This document shows positions 10,376-22,713 of a stretch of DNA of 60,000 nt, in pieces (the first letter of the stretch is position 1; each line of letters opens with the position of its first letter). Position numbers and translations under genes: made by a program. This DNA comes from Hydractinia symbiolongicarpus (Eukaryota; Cnidaria; Hydrozoa; Anthoathecata; Hydractiniidae): the NCBI RefSeq assembly GCF_029227915.1, contig NC_079888.1, forward strand, positions 4,229,001 through 4,289,000. Direction: 5' to 3'. The notes under the pieces were generated by a model. The model did not search any database. It was not told where the DNA came from and saw only the letters and a program-made list of their open reading frames with translations.

Positions 10376-10564
10376 ATGTCTGCTCGAAACGCACCGGTAA
10401 AAGCGTTTGATATTGCAAAATATTTTGATGACCTGTCACCTAAACTTACGCTGATATGTTTAATGGCCGACGGAGGTATTCAAATTGCTTGTTTTTGTTT
10501 AAGTGTGGTTTGTGCCCTGAAGCACAGAAAATTAACGCGAAGAAAGTCTACTTCGCTAGCGTAG
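10376..10564 (+). CDS. Small putative membrane ORF in unit 1 (hypothetical)
   Basis: A 62-codon frame from ATG at 10376 (MSARNAPVKAFD). It has one likely membrane segment (LICLMADGGIQIACFCLSVV) and a basic C-terminus (KHRKLTRRKS). The copy in unit 2 (15458-15646) is identical in protein and differs by a synonymous GGA/GGC change. No family recognised; it may be an exon of a larger gene. Confidence 0.25.
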   Translation: MSARNAPVKAFDIAKYFDDLSPKLTLICLMADGGIQIACFCLSVVCALKHRKLTRRKSTSLA

Positions 10565-12635
10565 CTCACGATGCGCGTGTGCGTATATGCCGAGAATGCA
10601 GAAAGAAAAAGGTTTTGAACTTTTCGTAATAACAAGCTTGGGTTTTGTATTTCCTTTGTTAAACCCTAAGTGTGTGAAGTATTGTTCACGGTAATTGAAC
10701 AATTTTCCGATAAAAGAAAACGAAGATGATCAAAATTTATTACAAAGTAAACCCCGTCGGAAAATTTTAGATTTTGAAAATATTTTTCTATTCTTTTCAG
10801 GATACAAAATTTAATTGAGAATTCAATGAAAAGTAGTATTCTCCTCAATATGAATTGAATCCCTGCATTTTAGTCCTTTCCGCGACTAACGCAAGATTTT
10901 GTGACAGACAAGGACACTTTAAAAAAAATAATATTTTATTATTTTGTGCACAGGTCTAAAAAAATACAAAAACGCACATCAAAACTGTAGAAACAGCACT
11001 CTTTCTTCTCCTTTTTGGCCAGAGCAAACATTGAATGTTGTCCAAAAGGCCCAATTTTCGAAGAAACGGGTTACCATGGCAACTAGCCAAAAATTGTTAG
11101 TAAAAAACCGTTGTCATTGCTTTCACGCTTCATAGCTAGATTGAGTAAATATGCAGAGCTCTTCTAGAAAAAATCTCGTGCATTTCTATATGTAGACTTT
11201 AACACACAAAAAAACCCTACATTTTCCAGACTTTTATTAAATAAATTTGTTTTCGCTCAAAATTGGTGTGGCATATTATATTTCGTCGAATACAGGGCTA
11301 GTTCAGGTCGGAATCGAGGTCTCTAGGAATGGGGGGGAGTACCGGGGTTACTTAGTGAGAGAATCTTCTCAGGGACACGAGACTTGAACTTTATGCCTGG
11401 ATAAAAAAGAATGAATACTGCGTACGTGTGAATTAATTGTGACATGATACTGTAAAGGCAAATGTGCACACACGGAAAACATGTTCTGTCCTACCACATA
11501 TTTCAAAAAACGTTCACAACACAACAACCTTTTTTCCTACAAAGATCGGTAAATTTTCAGTTTAGATTATCACACAACAACTTAAAATTGCATATTTGCG
11601 ACGCTTTGTTAGTTTATCCGTTCTGGTCTACAAAATGTTTTTCGTGCGTGAACATCGACCTCAGAAAGTTATCACAAATAATTTTCACTCGTGACCAGGC
11701 TTCAAAAAATTGTGCCTAAAAATCAAAATCAAATTCATTTTATCGAATTACCAAAGTTCAATGATCTTCTCATGATCTTTTCGAGCAGACTAATAACAAC
11801 TGGTGTCACAAAAATATTTTGTAAGAAATTTTCGACTTGAGCGCTTGTTGTAAATTTATTGTCCTAACCAGGGCTCTTATTCCGAAGTGGACCAGTCATT
11901 ATCGATCTTACGTAAAAAGGACGGAAATTTAGACGACGGCAACTAGGGAAATGAAACCTCCTATAGTACGCATAAAGAAAGTAAAGAAGCGCGTAAAGTA
12001 ATGTAATGCAATTTATGTTTATTACTAGAATGAAGTGATATAAGCCTTCTGTAAGACAAAAGATGCTCTTTTTCTTGTTTATACTATTAAGATGATTAAC
12101 GATATTGAATTTATTTGCTTTTACGACCTAACCTGATAAAAAAAAATCATGCTTAATAGTAAATTTCGAAAAATATACGTACAGTACAAAGAAGAACTGA
12201 AGCAAATAAAATATTTATTTCTTTAAAATAAACACATTTTGTTTAAGAAATTGGAAAGAATGCATATTTAAACACAAACTAAAATTCGCAAAAAATAAAA
12301 AAACCTTGGGAAACGACTCAACTTGCGTTTTCTTCATAACGTGAAAACATCTTAGTTTTACGTCCAATTAATAACGAAATAGCGTTCAAAATGTAATACA
12401 CAAGCACAGTTAGTAAAAACGTCCGTATCCTATCCTCGACAATAGAACTACAATGGTTCGAACAAGGGAAGTTTTCTCTACAGCTTTTTAAAAAAATAAT
12501 AAATGAAAACTTGGGGGAAAAAGATTACATAAACAAAAAGTAGCGTCAATAATTCTTACATTAACGCTGATCCTAAAATAAACAGATGCGTGTGAAAACA
12601 AAAAATATATTACAAAAAAGTCAAGCATTAACGTA

Positions 12636-12821
12636 TTAATCTTTTAAAGTGCCGGTTTTTCTCTTTTTGCTTTGCAGGAAATTTTTTCTTTCCGTTCTAA
12701 CTTTTGATAAAAGTGTCTCTTCACCGTACTTAATGAGAATATCTTCGATTTCGTGTTTTTCAACAAGTGATTTGAATTCTTTCATTCGAATTTTTAGCGA
12801 ATGATCAGCGGTTATTAGAGG
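12636..12821 (-). CDS. Possible terminal exon in unit 1 (hypothetical)
   Basis: On the minus strand a TTTCCAG acceptor at 12822-12828 is followed by 61 coding residues ending KTGTLKD and a TAA. The stretch is rich in Lys/Glu and probably helical (HSLKIRMKEFKSLVEKHEIE). Unit 2 keeps the frame at 17598-17783 with one visible E-to-K change. No family recognised; upstream exons were not found. Confidence 0.3.
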   Translation of the reverse strand, partial: PLITADHSLKIRMKEFKSLVEKHEIEDILIKYGEETLLSKVRTERKNFLQSKKRKTGTLKD

Positions 12822-13216
12822 CTGGAAATGATCAATCAAATCAAATCAAACAAATATTGCTTCAATTTAAAACTTTTTTGTCACGTGAAGTAAGCTTTAA
12901 CGTTAAAAATAAGTTAACCACAAGTTATTAAAAAGAATATACATATAGTATCAAACAATATTCGTTATTTGAATTTTGCATCCAAAATGTGATGCCATTT
13001 TTAAAAATATAGTTTTTTGGAAACAGTCCGAAATACGCCTGAAAAATATGAAAGCCATTTGTATCTCAATTAAAATGCCATTTTGTGAATCTTAAAGCAA
13101 TGGACTTTTTTGATGCTATAGCTAACTACGAAGTTATCAATGTACTGTTTCTTTTACTACCCCTCAATTCATAATGGATTTATCACAACGTTATAGATCG
13201 AAACCAGCACACAAAC

Positions 13217-13339
13217 AGTCAGGAAGAACTGATGATTAGCCTTAAGCTGATAGTTACCAAATACAGTATAATTATATCCTGTATATAAGCTAACTATATA
13301 CTTCTGTGTTACAGGCTAATTGTTAGTTCTTCCTGATTG
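13217..13339. mobile_element. Fold-back MITE-like element, unit 1
   Basis: The ends CAGTCAGGAAGAACTGATGA and (reverse complement of the right end) CAATCAGGAAGAACTAACAA form about 26-bp imperfect inverted repeats. The 123-bp element is largely self-complementary and TATA-rich in the middle. Duplicated with the unit at about 18178-18301. A miRNA-like hairpin is an alternative. Confidence 0.55.
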
Positions 13340-13699
13340 GCAAACCACAACACTCGTTTTAATTTTTTATATATATAGCTAGCTATATCCATCTGAAATC
13401 TGAACAAGCCCAGTATGTTCTTGACTAAGCTACCGCCAACCGCTGCTTTCAAAAAGGATCAGTTACATCAGCTGCAAAATTATTTAGCTTTGCCAGCTAT
13501 AGCCAGCCATGTAATATAAGTACATCTATCTTAAAAAAAAAGCTTCCCTGCACTCTAGAACAAAAGTAAACAAACAGGGAAGTAGAAACTTTCCCGCACT
13601 CAAGAACAACAGTGCTCTCCTTCTTTGCATATACAGTACATGCTTGGACGCGTTTCTGAATTTATGTAGCCGATGAACAAAACAAAGGAACCTGTTTTT

Positions 13700-13910
13700 T
13701 TAAAAAATCAATTTCGGGAACAAAAAGGAACATCAATTTCAGAATCGGGAACATGTTCCCGAAATTGAAATGCTATTATTTCATTTTAGGGAACAACGGG
13801 AACAAAAATTTTAATTTCGGGAACATGTTCCCGAAATTGAAATAATATATTTCAATTTAGGGAACAATTTAGAAAAACGGGAACGTTAGAATTCAATTTC
13901 GGGAACATGA
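13700..13910. repeat. Right cluster of TTCGGGAAC motifs with palindromes (unit 1)
   Basis: At least six motif copies in both orientations. Two inverted pairs make perfect palindromes: 13746-13761 (CGGGAACATGTTCCCG) and a 26-bp one at 13813-13838 with the same core. Unit 2 equivalents: 18718-18733 and 18785-18810. Confidence 0.75.
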
Positions 13911-13916
13911 ACATTG

Positions 13917-13955
<39 letters not shown>

Positions 13956-13958
13956 TTT
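13917..13958. repeat. (TTTA)n microsatellite between tandem units
   Basis: About ten TTTA repeats at the junction of the two 5-kb units. It joins the right end of unit 1 (GGGAACATGAACATTG) to the left end of unit 2 (GCAGATTCATG), suggesting recombination or slippage through this tract. Confidence 0.95.
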
Positions 13959-16900
13959 GCAGATTCATGAATTGGACACTACGTTCCCGAAATTAAAATC
14001 AAGGGAACAACTATTTTCATCTCTAAATACAGCTTGGGCAATGAAAACTCGGGTTGGTTGGGTTATTTTCAATTAGAACGTAATTGTTGTTCTGAGTGAA
14101 TTAATCTTTAAAATAATTTTATGTCTTTGTGGCATCCGTGAACTATTTGCAATTTCGGGAACATCAATATTTATTTCGCCTACCAAACCCCCGTCAAACG
14201 TTGGTATAGACCCTGAGAGCAAGCCCTTGATATGTTAACTAAAACGCATTTAATTCACCTAATTTCACCAACAACATCACTTATCTATCTACAAAATACA
14301 GTTTTTTTGGAGAGCAGAATGTCCTCTGCAAGTATAACAAGGCAAGTCTTAGTTGCTCTTTTAAACCGCACCGAAAACCGTTTTCGTGACAGCACGATCT
14401 ATAGCTTTATCTTCCTTTGCAACACTATGTTGAGACATCAATGGGCAAAAATGGTTACCTGGACATCCTCGCTAGTGTTATATATCTAATACATATCAAG
14501 GGTGTCTCGTTTACCTCTAAAACGAGACAAAATCCGTATTTTCAATTTCGGGAACATGATGTTTTTGGAATGCGCGTTCCCATAACACTGTCAAAGAAAT
14601 TGTTTCAGTTTAAGATGATGTGATAAGTATTGCACGCCCGGGTTTTCAACTGTTGATATGCAGCAAAATTAAACTATGTATTTTTAAGTCCAAAATCGCG
14701 ATAATCAAACTTTTCAATTTTCAATTTCGGGAACTATTTATTACTCATTTTAAGACGCGGCGCGGAACGTAGTTTTCTTGTTATTTCGTTTTATAGCTAA
14801 GTGTTTTTAGGAATTTTTAAATAAAACGCTACATTTCGTCTTGACACATCCTATGGAAAAAGATACCACTGAAAAACAACAAGAAAACTATCTAGAATGA
14901 CTTCATTATTGCAAAAATGTATCTGCATCAGCGGACATATTAGCAGAAAGATGGGGTGTTGTAACTGTCAGCGGAATGTTGAGAATAAAAACATAAAAGT
15001 CTTGGTTGCCCTGGTGCTGCACAAGTCTTAAGAGATTATTAACAACATTCCAAAATTAGACCCAGAGTTCCACTACAGCCTGAAGAAAAATGATCGATAG
15101 TCAAGAACCGTACACGGAATCGGCACTAGATTTACTTTACTGTATGTGGTATATAAAATTAAAAGATTGCATGTTAGCGACTACCTCTTCTTTGAGTAAA
15201 AACCGTGTATGTCTATAGAATGAATCCTGCACTATCGTGGTGATTAGTAAACCGTTAAACAGCCTGTGTCGCAGTCGCTAATACGCAATCTAAATTCCCC
15301 GATAATAAAAGATCATTTTTAGCGGCTGTTGTAACTAATGGAGGTGGAGACGTGACAAAAGCCGTGAGAAATAAGACATTGTTCTTTGCGAAGCGGATGC
15401 TGTTATATTATTGATTAAAAATTGTTCATCATTGGTATAACATGGTTGTTACAATACATGTCTGCTCGAAACGCACCGGTAAAAGCGTTTGATATTGCAA
15501 AATATTTTGATGACCTGTCACCTAAACTTACGCTGATATGTTTAATGGCCGACGGCGGTATTCAAATTGCTTGTTTTTGTTTAAGTGTGGTTTGTGCCCT
15601 GAAGCACAGAAAATTAACGCGAAGAAAGTCTACTTCGCTAGCGTAGCTCACGATGCGCGTGTGCGTATATGCCGAGAATGCAGAAAGAAAAAGGTTTTGA
15701 ACTTTTCGTAATAACAAGCTTGGGTTTTGTATTTCCTTTGTTAAACCCTAATGTGTGTGATAAACTATTATTGTTCACGGTAATTGAACAATTTTCCGAT
15801 AAAAGAAAACGAAGATGATCAAAATTCATTACAAAGTAAACCCCGTCGGAAAATTTTAGATTTTGAAAATGTTTTTCTATTCTTTTCAGGATACAAAATT
15901 TAATTGAGAATTCAATGAAAAGTAGTATTCTCCTCAATATGAATTGAATCCCTGCATTTTAGTCCTTTCCGCGACTAACGCAAGATTTTGTGACAGCCAA
16001 GGACACTTTAAAAAAAATAATATTTTATTATTTTGTGCACAGGTCTAAAAAAATACAAAAACGCACATCAAAACTGTAGAAACAGCACCCTAACGGGTTA
16101 CCATGGCAACTAGCCAAAAATTGTTAGTAAAAAACCGTTGTCATTGCTTTCACGCTTCATAGCTAGATTGAGTAAATATGCAGACCTCTTCTAGAAAAAA
16201 TCTCGTGCATTTCTATATGTAGACTTTAACACACAAAAAACCCTACTTTTTCCAGACTTTTATTAAATAAATTTGTTTTCGCTCAAAATTGGTGTGGCAT
16301 ATTATATTTCGTCGAATACAGGGCTAGTTCAGGTCGGAATCGAGGTCTCTAGGAATGGGGGGGAGTACCGGGGTTACTTAGTGAGAGAATCTTCTCAGGG
16401 ACACGAGACCTGAACTTTATGCCTGGATAAAAAAGAATGAATACTGCGTACGTGTGAATTAATTGTGACATGATACTGTAAGGGCAAATGTGCACACACG
16501 GAAAACATGTTCTGTCCTACCACATATTTCAAAAAACGTTCACAACACAACAACCTTTTTTCCTACAAAGATCGGTAAATTTTCAGTTTAGATTATCACA
16601 CAACAACTTAAAATTGCATATTTGCGACGCTTTGTTAGTTTATCCGTTCTGGTCTACAAAATGTTTTTCGTGCGTGAACATCGACCTCAGAAAGTTATCA
16701 CAAATAATTTTCACTCGTGACCAGGCTTCAAAAAATTGTGCCTAAAAATCAAAATCAAATTCATTTTATCGAATTACCAAAGTTCAATGTTCTCATGATC
16801 TTTTCGAGCAGAGACTAATAACAACTGGTGTCACAAAAATATTTTGTAAGAAATCTTTGACTTGAGCGCTTGTTGTTAATTTATTGTCCTAACCAGGGCT

Positions 16901-18888
16901 CTTATTCCAAAGTGACCAGTAATTATCGACCTTACGTAAAAAAGACGGAAATTTAGACGACGGCAACTAGGGAAATGAAACGTCCTATAGTACGCATAAA
17001 GAAAGTAAAGAAGCGCGTAAAGTAATGTAATGCATTTTATGTTTATTACTAGAATGAAGTGATATAAGCCTTCTGTAAGACAAAAGATGCTCTTTTTCTT
17101 GTTTATACTATTAAGATGATTAACGATATTGAATTTATTTGCTTTTACGACCTAACCTGATAAAAAAAAATCATGCTTAATAGTAAACTTCGAAAAATAT
17201 ACGTACAGAACAAAGAAGAACTCAAGCAAATAAAATATTTCTTCAAAATGTACACATTTTGTTTAAGAAATTGGAAAGAATGCGTATTTAAACACAAAAC
17301 AAAATTCGCAAAAAATACTTGGAAAACGAAACAACTTGCGTTTTCTTCATAACGTGAAAACATCTTAGTTTTACGTCCCCGTATCCTATCCTCGACAATA
17401 AAACGACAATAGTTCGAGCAAGGGAAGTTTTGTTTTCTCTACAGCTTTTAAGAAAAATAATAAATAAAAACTTGGGGGGAAAAACATTACATAAACAAAA
17501 AGTAGCGTCAATAATTCTTACATTAACGCTGATCCTAAAATAAGCAGATGCGTGTGAAAACAAAAAATATATTACAAAAAAGTGAAGCATTAACGTATTA
17601 ATCTTTTAAAGTGCCGGTTTTTCTCTTTTTGCTTTGCAGGAAATTTTTTCTTTCCGTTCTAACTTTTGATAAAAGTGTCTCTTCACCGTACTTAATGAGA
17701 ATATCTTCGATTTTGTGTTTTTCAACAAGTGATTTAAATTCTTTCATTCGAATTTTTAGCGAATGATCAGCGGTTATTAGAGGCTGGAAATGATCAATCA
17801 AATCAAATCAAACAAATATTGCTTCAATTTAAAACTTTTTTGTCACGTGAAGTAAGCTTTAACGTTAAAAATAAGTTAACCACAAATTATTAAAAAGGAT
17901 ATACATATAGTATCAAACAATATTCGTTATTTGAATTTTGCATCCAAAATGTGATGCTATTTTTAAAAATATAGTTTTTTGGAAACAGTCCGAAATACGC
18001 CTGAAAAATATGAAAGCCATTTGGATCTCAAGTAAAATGCCATTTTGTGAATCTTAAAGCAATGGACTATTTTGATGCTATAGCTAACTACGAAGTTATC
18101 AATGTACTGTTTCTTTTACTACCCCTCAATTCATAATGGATTTATCACAACGTTATAGATCGAAACCAGCACACAAACAGTCAGGAAGAACTGATGATTA
18201 GCCTTAAGCTGATAGTTACCAAATACAGTATAATTATATCCTGTATATAAGCTAACTATATACTTCTGTGTTACAGGCTAATTGTTAGTTTTTCCTGATT
18301 GGCAAACCACAACACTTGTTTTGATTTTTTATATATATAGCTAGCTATATCCATCTGAAATCTGAACAAGCCCAGTATGTTCTTGACTAAGCTACCGCCA
18401 ACCGCTGCTTTCAAAAAGGATCAGTTACATCAGCTGCAAAATTATTTAGCTTTGCCAGCTATAGCCAGCCATGTAATATAAGTACATCTATCTTAAAAAA
18501 AACGGAAGTAAAAGCTTCCCTGCACTCTAGAACAAAAGTAAACAAACAGGGAAGTAGAAACTTTCTCGCACTCAAGAACAACAGTGCTCTCCTTCTTTGC
18601 ATATACAGTACATGCTTGGACGCGTTTCTGAATTTATGTAGCCGATGAACAAAACAAAGGAACCTGTTTTTTTAAAAAATCAATTTCGGGAACAAAAAGG
18701 AACATCAATTTCAGAATCGGGAACATGTTCCCGAAATTGAAATGCTATTATTTCATTTTAGGGAACAACGGGAACAAAAATTTTAATTTCGGGAACATGT
18801 TCCCGAAATTGAAATAATATATTTCAATTTAGGGAACAATTTAGAAAAACGGGAACGTTAGAATTCAATTTCGGGAACATGAATATTG
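13959..18888. repeat. Tandem ~5-kb unit, copy 2
   Basis: Near-identical to 8877-13916. Differences are substitutions plus deletions, for example about 50 bp lost near 16088 and 50 bp near 17380. It carries the same small frames (14319-14489, 15458-15646, minus 17598-17783), the same fold-back element (about 18178-18301) and the same palindromes. An extra short motif at 18501 (ACGGAAGTAAA) is absent from copy 1. Confidence 0.85.
17598..17783 (-). CDS. Possible terminal exon in unit 2 (hypothetical)
   Basis: Copy of 12636-12821 with the same TTTCCAG acceptor, the same stop and one visible amino-acid change (KHEIED to KHKIED). Function unknown. Confidence 0.3.
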   Translation of the reverse strand, partial: PLITADHSLKIRMKEFKSLVEKHKIEDILIKYGEETLLSKVRTERKNFLQSKKRKTGTLKD

Positions 18889-18951
<63 letters not shown>

Positions 18952-18952
18952 T
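18889..18952. repeat. (TTTA)n microsatellite, right border of unit 2
   Basis: About 16 TTTA repeats that pass directly into the ATTC array. Third border tract of the tandem duplication. Confidence 0.95.
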
Positions 18953-19544
18953 TCATTCATTCATTCATTCATTCATTCATTCATTCATTCATTCATTCAT
19001 TCATTCATTCATTCATTCATTCATTCATTCATTCATTCATTCATTCATTCATTCATTCATTCATTCATTCATTCATTCATTCATTCATTCATTCATTCAT
19101 TCATTCATTCATTCATTCATTCATTCATTCATTCATTCATTCATTCATTCATTCATTCATTCATTCATTCATTCATTCATTCATTCATTCATTCATTCAT
19201 TCATTCATTCATTCATTCATTCATTCATTCATTCATTCATTCATTCATTCATTCATTCATTCATTCATTCATTCATTCATTCATTCATTCATTCATTCAT
19301 TCATTCATTCATTCATTCATTCATTCATTCATTCATTCATTCATTCATTCATTCATTCATTCATTCATTCATTCATTCATTCATTCATTCATTCATTCAT
19401 TCATTCATTCATTCATTCATTCATTCATTCATTCATTCATTCATTCATTCATTCATTCATTCATTCATTCATTCATTCATTCATTCATTCATTCATTCAT
19501 TCATTCATTCATTCATTCATTCATTCATTCATTCATTCATTCAT
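18951..19544. repeat. (ATTC)n array, about 148 units
   Basis: A pure tetranucleotide array of about 594 bp, flanked by TTTA tracts on both sides (to 19564). It lies exactly at the 3' end of the minus-strand LINE; read on that strand the LINE ends ATCCTGTATAAATAAATAAA and then (ATGA)n. An expanded LINE tail is the simplest origin. The long Phe-Ile-His-Ser open frames here are artefacts of the repeat. Confidence 0.95.
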
Positions 19545-19564
19545 TTATTTATTTATTTATTTAT

Positions 19565-22500
19565 ACAGGATGTGCACTTCAATATAAAAATATTGCTATT
19601 AATATGCGTCCTGTTTAAAAGTTAAAATGTAAGAATAATCAATTAAAATTAGTTAAATATATTATACAATAAAATAAAATGAAAAGATCGTTGGTAAAAA
19701 GCATGACAAAAATTTAAAATAAAAAGAAACGGTTCGACGAAAACACTACGTAAAGAGATGTCACGAGCGTGGTAAGGCAAACAAACGAACCACCAAGTAC
19801 CATATGTTCAAGAAACATTTGCCGACGTGATGAACATAGGCCACTAAAAGAAGACTCCTGGGAAGTAATGTAAAGTATGTCTATTACAGACAAAAATTAC
19901 AAAAAGTTGCTTAAAAACCAAAAAACTCTCCTCTTGCCTTATTTTTATAGGCAAGGAATTGTATAATTTCACTCTCATGGAGAAAAAACCAGACGTAGCG
20001 AACTTCAGCTTAGTAACAGGTACGTGGAGCAGAAATCCGCTATTTCTGGTTGCTCTTCCGTGTGTGTGGATCTCAAAATAATCAGTATAACTTTCACAAA
20101 TTTCATTTGTCAGACATTTTTTCACCAGTATCACTGCATGTTTATGTATTTCGTGGATCACCGTAGGTTGTTTCTCTACCACTATTTTTGCTGTAAGTCT
20201 ATCGATACTTTGCAGCTTGTTCAGTTGCGTGCGATTTAAATTCAGATTAACAGCACAATTATACGTAATGCAAGGTAACACCATTCCCGTGTATGCCTTC
20301 AGTTTAGCTAATGGTGTCAACATCTTCGAGATGGAGTTCATCAAACGTAGTTTGCCACAGGTTTTTCTGTACATTCGATTGAAATTGCTGTTCAGTGATG
20401 AGGTGTTGTCGAGGATTGTTCCTAGGTACTTGTATTCTTTGGTGGCTGGAATAGGTGTTTCGTTGTAGTACAATGACAATTCATCTCCCCATTTGGTCAG
20501 TTTTTTAGATGTACCGAATAACATTGACTCTGACTTGCCTTTTTTCAGGTTGATGACAAGACCATTTTCTTCAAAATACGAAGATACATTTTTCAAGTCG
20601 TTGTTTAATAGATTTTCAATAATACATTTGTTTGCTCCCGCTATGTATATGACTGTGTCGTCAGCAAATTCGATGTCGATTGAATTTTGTAGACATTCAT
20701 TGAAGTCATTGAAATACACCAGAAAGAGTAACGGTCCTAGTATTGACCCCTGAGGCACTCCACATGTCACACTCATCAAGTCAGATTTGGAATTTTAAAC
20801 TACACACATTTGTTTTCTATTAAAAAGGTAGTCACTAAACCATTCGTGAGTTGTACCATTTATACCATATGATGATAACTTTTCTAGAAGAGCTAGATGG
20901 TTGAGCGTATCGAATGCTTTTGAAAGATCGATATACAGCACACCGACTAGGTTACCATTATCAACTTCTTTACGGATACTATCAGCTAGTAAAATTGTTG
21001 CGAGCTCTGTGGATCTGCGTCTTCTGTATCCAAACTGGTGTTCTGATAAAAGCTTGTGATTTTCCAGATAATCGATAAGTTGTTTGTGTACAGCTTTTTC
21101 CAGTATTTTGGACAGAACAGGTAATACAGATATTGGGCGGAAATTACCACAATCTTTTGTGTCGCCTCCTTTGTAAATTGGAGTTACTTTGGCAATTTTC
21201 CATTCTGTTGGGACCGTAGCAGTTTGTAGCGATAGATTAATGATATGCGCAAGGGGGCCTGACAGAACTGTCGCTGCATCTTTCAAAATTCCCGGTGGCA
21301 GATTATCCCATCCAGCAGCTTTTTTACGTTTCAACGATTGTAATTCTCTTTCTACAAACAGTTTGCTAACGTATTCAAACTTAAAGGTTTTGTCAGTTCT
21401 GCGGTCGTACTGCTTAGGTTTCTTCCAGATGAAATTTTGCAATGGAAATGCAGCTTGTTTGAGTTTTTCTGCAACAGTAGAATAGTAATAACAAAAACTT
21501 TTTGCTCTTGCAGTGTTTCTGGAACTATCGTTTGATGTAGTTTGTTGTGATTTTTTCGATTCGGAGTTAGGATTTCTTTTAAACACTTCCAGAATTTTGC
21601 AGGATTTCTACAATTCTCAGAAAGTAAATCACTATGATACTTCTGTCTAGCATATTTTATTCTGTTGTTACAACGATTTTTTAATGTTTTATATGCAGAC
21701 CAGTCAGATCCCTTGTTGGATTTTCTCGCTTTACGGAGAAGCTGGTCTCGAGTGTTCATGTCTTTCTTGATGTCGTTTGGTAACCAAGGGCAACGTTTAC
21801 CTTTCACCCGTTTTTCAATGATTGGAGCTTGTTTATCTAATATCGGAAAAAGAATCTGTTTAAAGTAAAGCCAAGCCGCATTAACATTTGTGATCATATA
21901 CAAACGGGACCAGTCACGTGATCGTAGGTCTTCCTGAAAATCTTCGTGGTTGTATTTCGCTTAATTTCTGCATTTGATAGTGCGATGTGGAATTTTATTA
22001 TGATTAATTTTTCTGACACATAAAACACAATCGTGATCGCTCAAACTTAATGGGATGACGTCCGTAACTTTTACATTTGATCTTTTGTTGGTCAATATAA
22101 CATCGATTAGCGTTTTGGTTTCAGCTTCAATTCGTGTTGCTTTTTCAACTATAATTCGTGTTGCTTTTTCAACTATTTGATAAAATCCCTGAGACGTAAT
22201 TATCTCTTTTAGTTCTTTATGAGAAGATTTGACGTTGTAATTCGCGTTTATGTCACCCAAGAGAAACGTTTCCATGGAGAGAGTATTCACTTTGATTAAC
22301 ATGTCCTTGAAAAACTTGTTAAAATCTTTTGGTAAGTAGTTTGATAAATCAGGGGGTCGATATATACACCCTACAAGCAAGTTTTTTCCTTTAAAAATGA
22401 TGACCTCAATCCATATGCACTCTACGTTGTCCTTTTCTAGATCTGCTCGTCGTTTCCACTTTAAATCATCAGAAATATATATCGCTACTCCACCTCCTTC

Positions 22501-22701
22501 ACCTTTAGTACGGTTTTTGTAGATAAATTGGTACCCCGGCATTTCGTATAAGTTTTTATTGTCATAACAACTGTCGGATTTTATGTGAGTTTCTGATAAG
22601 GTTATGATAGTATTTTCGGTTGAAAAAAGTGCTTGTAAATTTTCTCGGTTATAAAATAATCCTCTAATGTTTTGGTGTATTAATTTCACGCAAAGTTTCA
22701 C
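19565..22701 (-). mobile_element. APE-type LINE (CR1/Jockey group), 5'-truncated
   Basis: One minus-strand element: endonuclease, RT, C-terminal region, a 3' UTR of about 280 bp, and a microsatellite tail (TAAA/ATGA) at its 3' end. The 5' end is near the start of the endonuclease, about 12 bp from a + strand USP-LINE fragment, so no ORF1 is present. Confidence 0.8.
19844..22701 (-). pseudogene. LINE ORF2: AP endonuclease and reverse transcriptase
   Basis: Endonuclease (22701-21961): HQNIRGL, SETHI, GGGVAIYI, GCIYRPP, GDINANY, LIDVILTN and SDHDCV are the usual exonuclease-endonuclease-phosphatase motifs. After an in-frame TAA at 21961-21963 comes the connector (CPWLPNDIKK, 21903-21600), then a frameshift near 21480-21590. 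RT follows in a second frame: GWDNLPPGIL, WKIAKVTPIYKGG, FRPISVLPVLSKILEK, HQFGYRRRRST, YIDLSKAFD. A stop at about 20795 and another frame change precede GVPQGSILGPLLF and the catalytic FADDTVIY. The C-terminus has LNKLQSIDRLTAKIV. With three disruptions it is inactive, but every catalytic motif is still readable, so it is fairly young. Confidence 0.85.
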
Positions 22702-22713
22702 GCTTATGATTTC

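Larger units (their letters stand above)
8877..13916. repeat. Tandem ~5-kb unit, copy 1
   Basis: Sequence from GCAGATTCATGAATTGG onward recurs 5082 bp downstream, in the same orientation, with scattered substitutions and a few indels. The offset falls from 5082 to about 5026 and then 4962 as deletions accumulate in copy 2. Both ends carry clustered CAATTTCGGGAAC motifs, as in DNA transposons with subterminal repeats. No transposase was recognised. It could be a tandemly duplicated non-autonomous transposon or a segmental duplication. Confidence 0.85.

Noticed and set aside
13217-13339. CRISPR-like or miRNA array
   Set aside because: There is just one hairpin per 5-kb unit with TIR-like ends; a MITE explains it better, and CRISPR is not expected in animal DNA.
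18879-19625. Very long open frames coding Phe-Ile-His-Ser repeats
   Set aside because: They are the translation of a pure ATTC microsatellite, which is open in several frames by chance of its sequence.
20024-21485. Plus-strand frames opposite the APE LINE
   Set aside because: All overlap the minus-strand RT coding sequence and show no family features.
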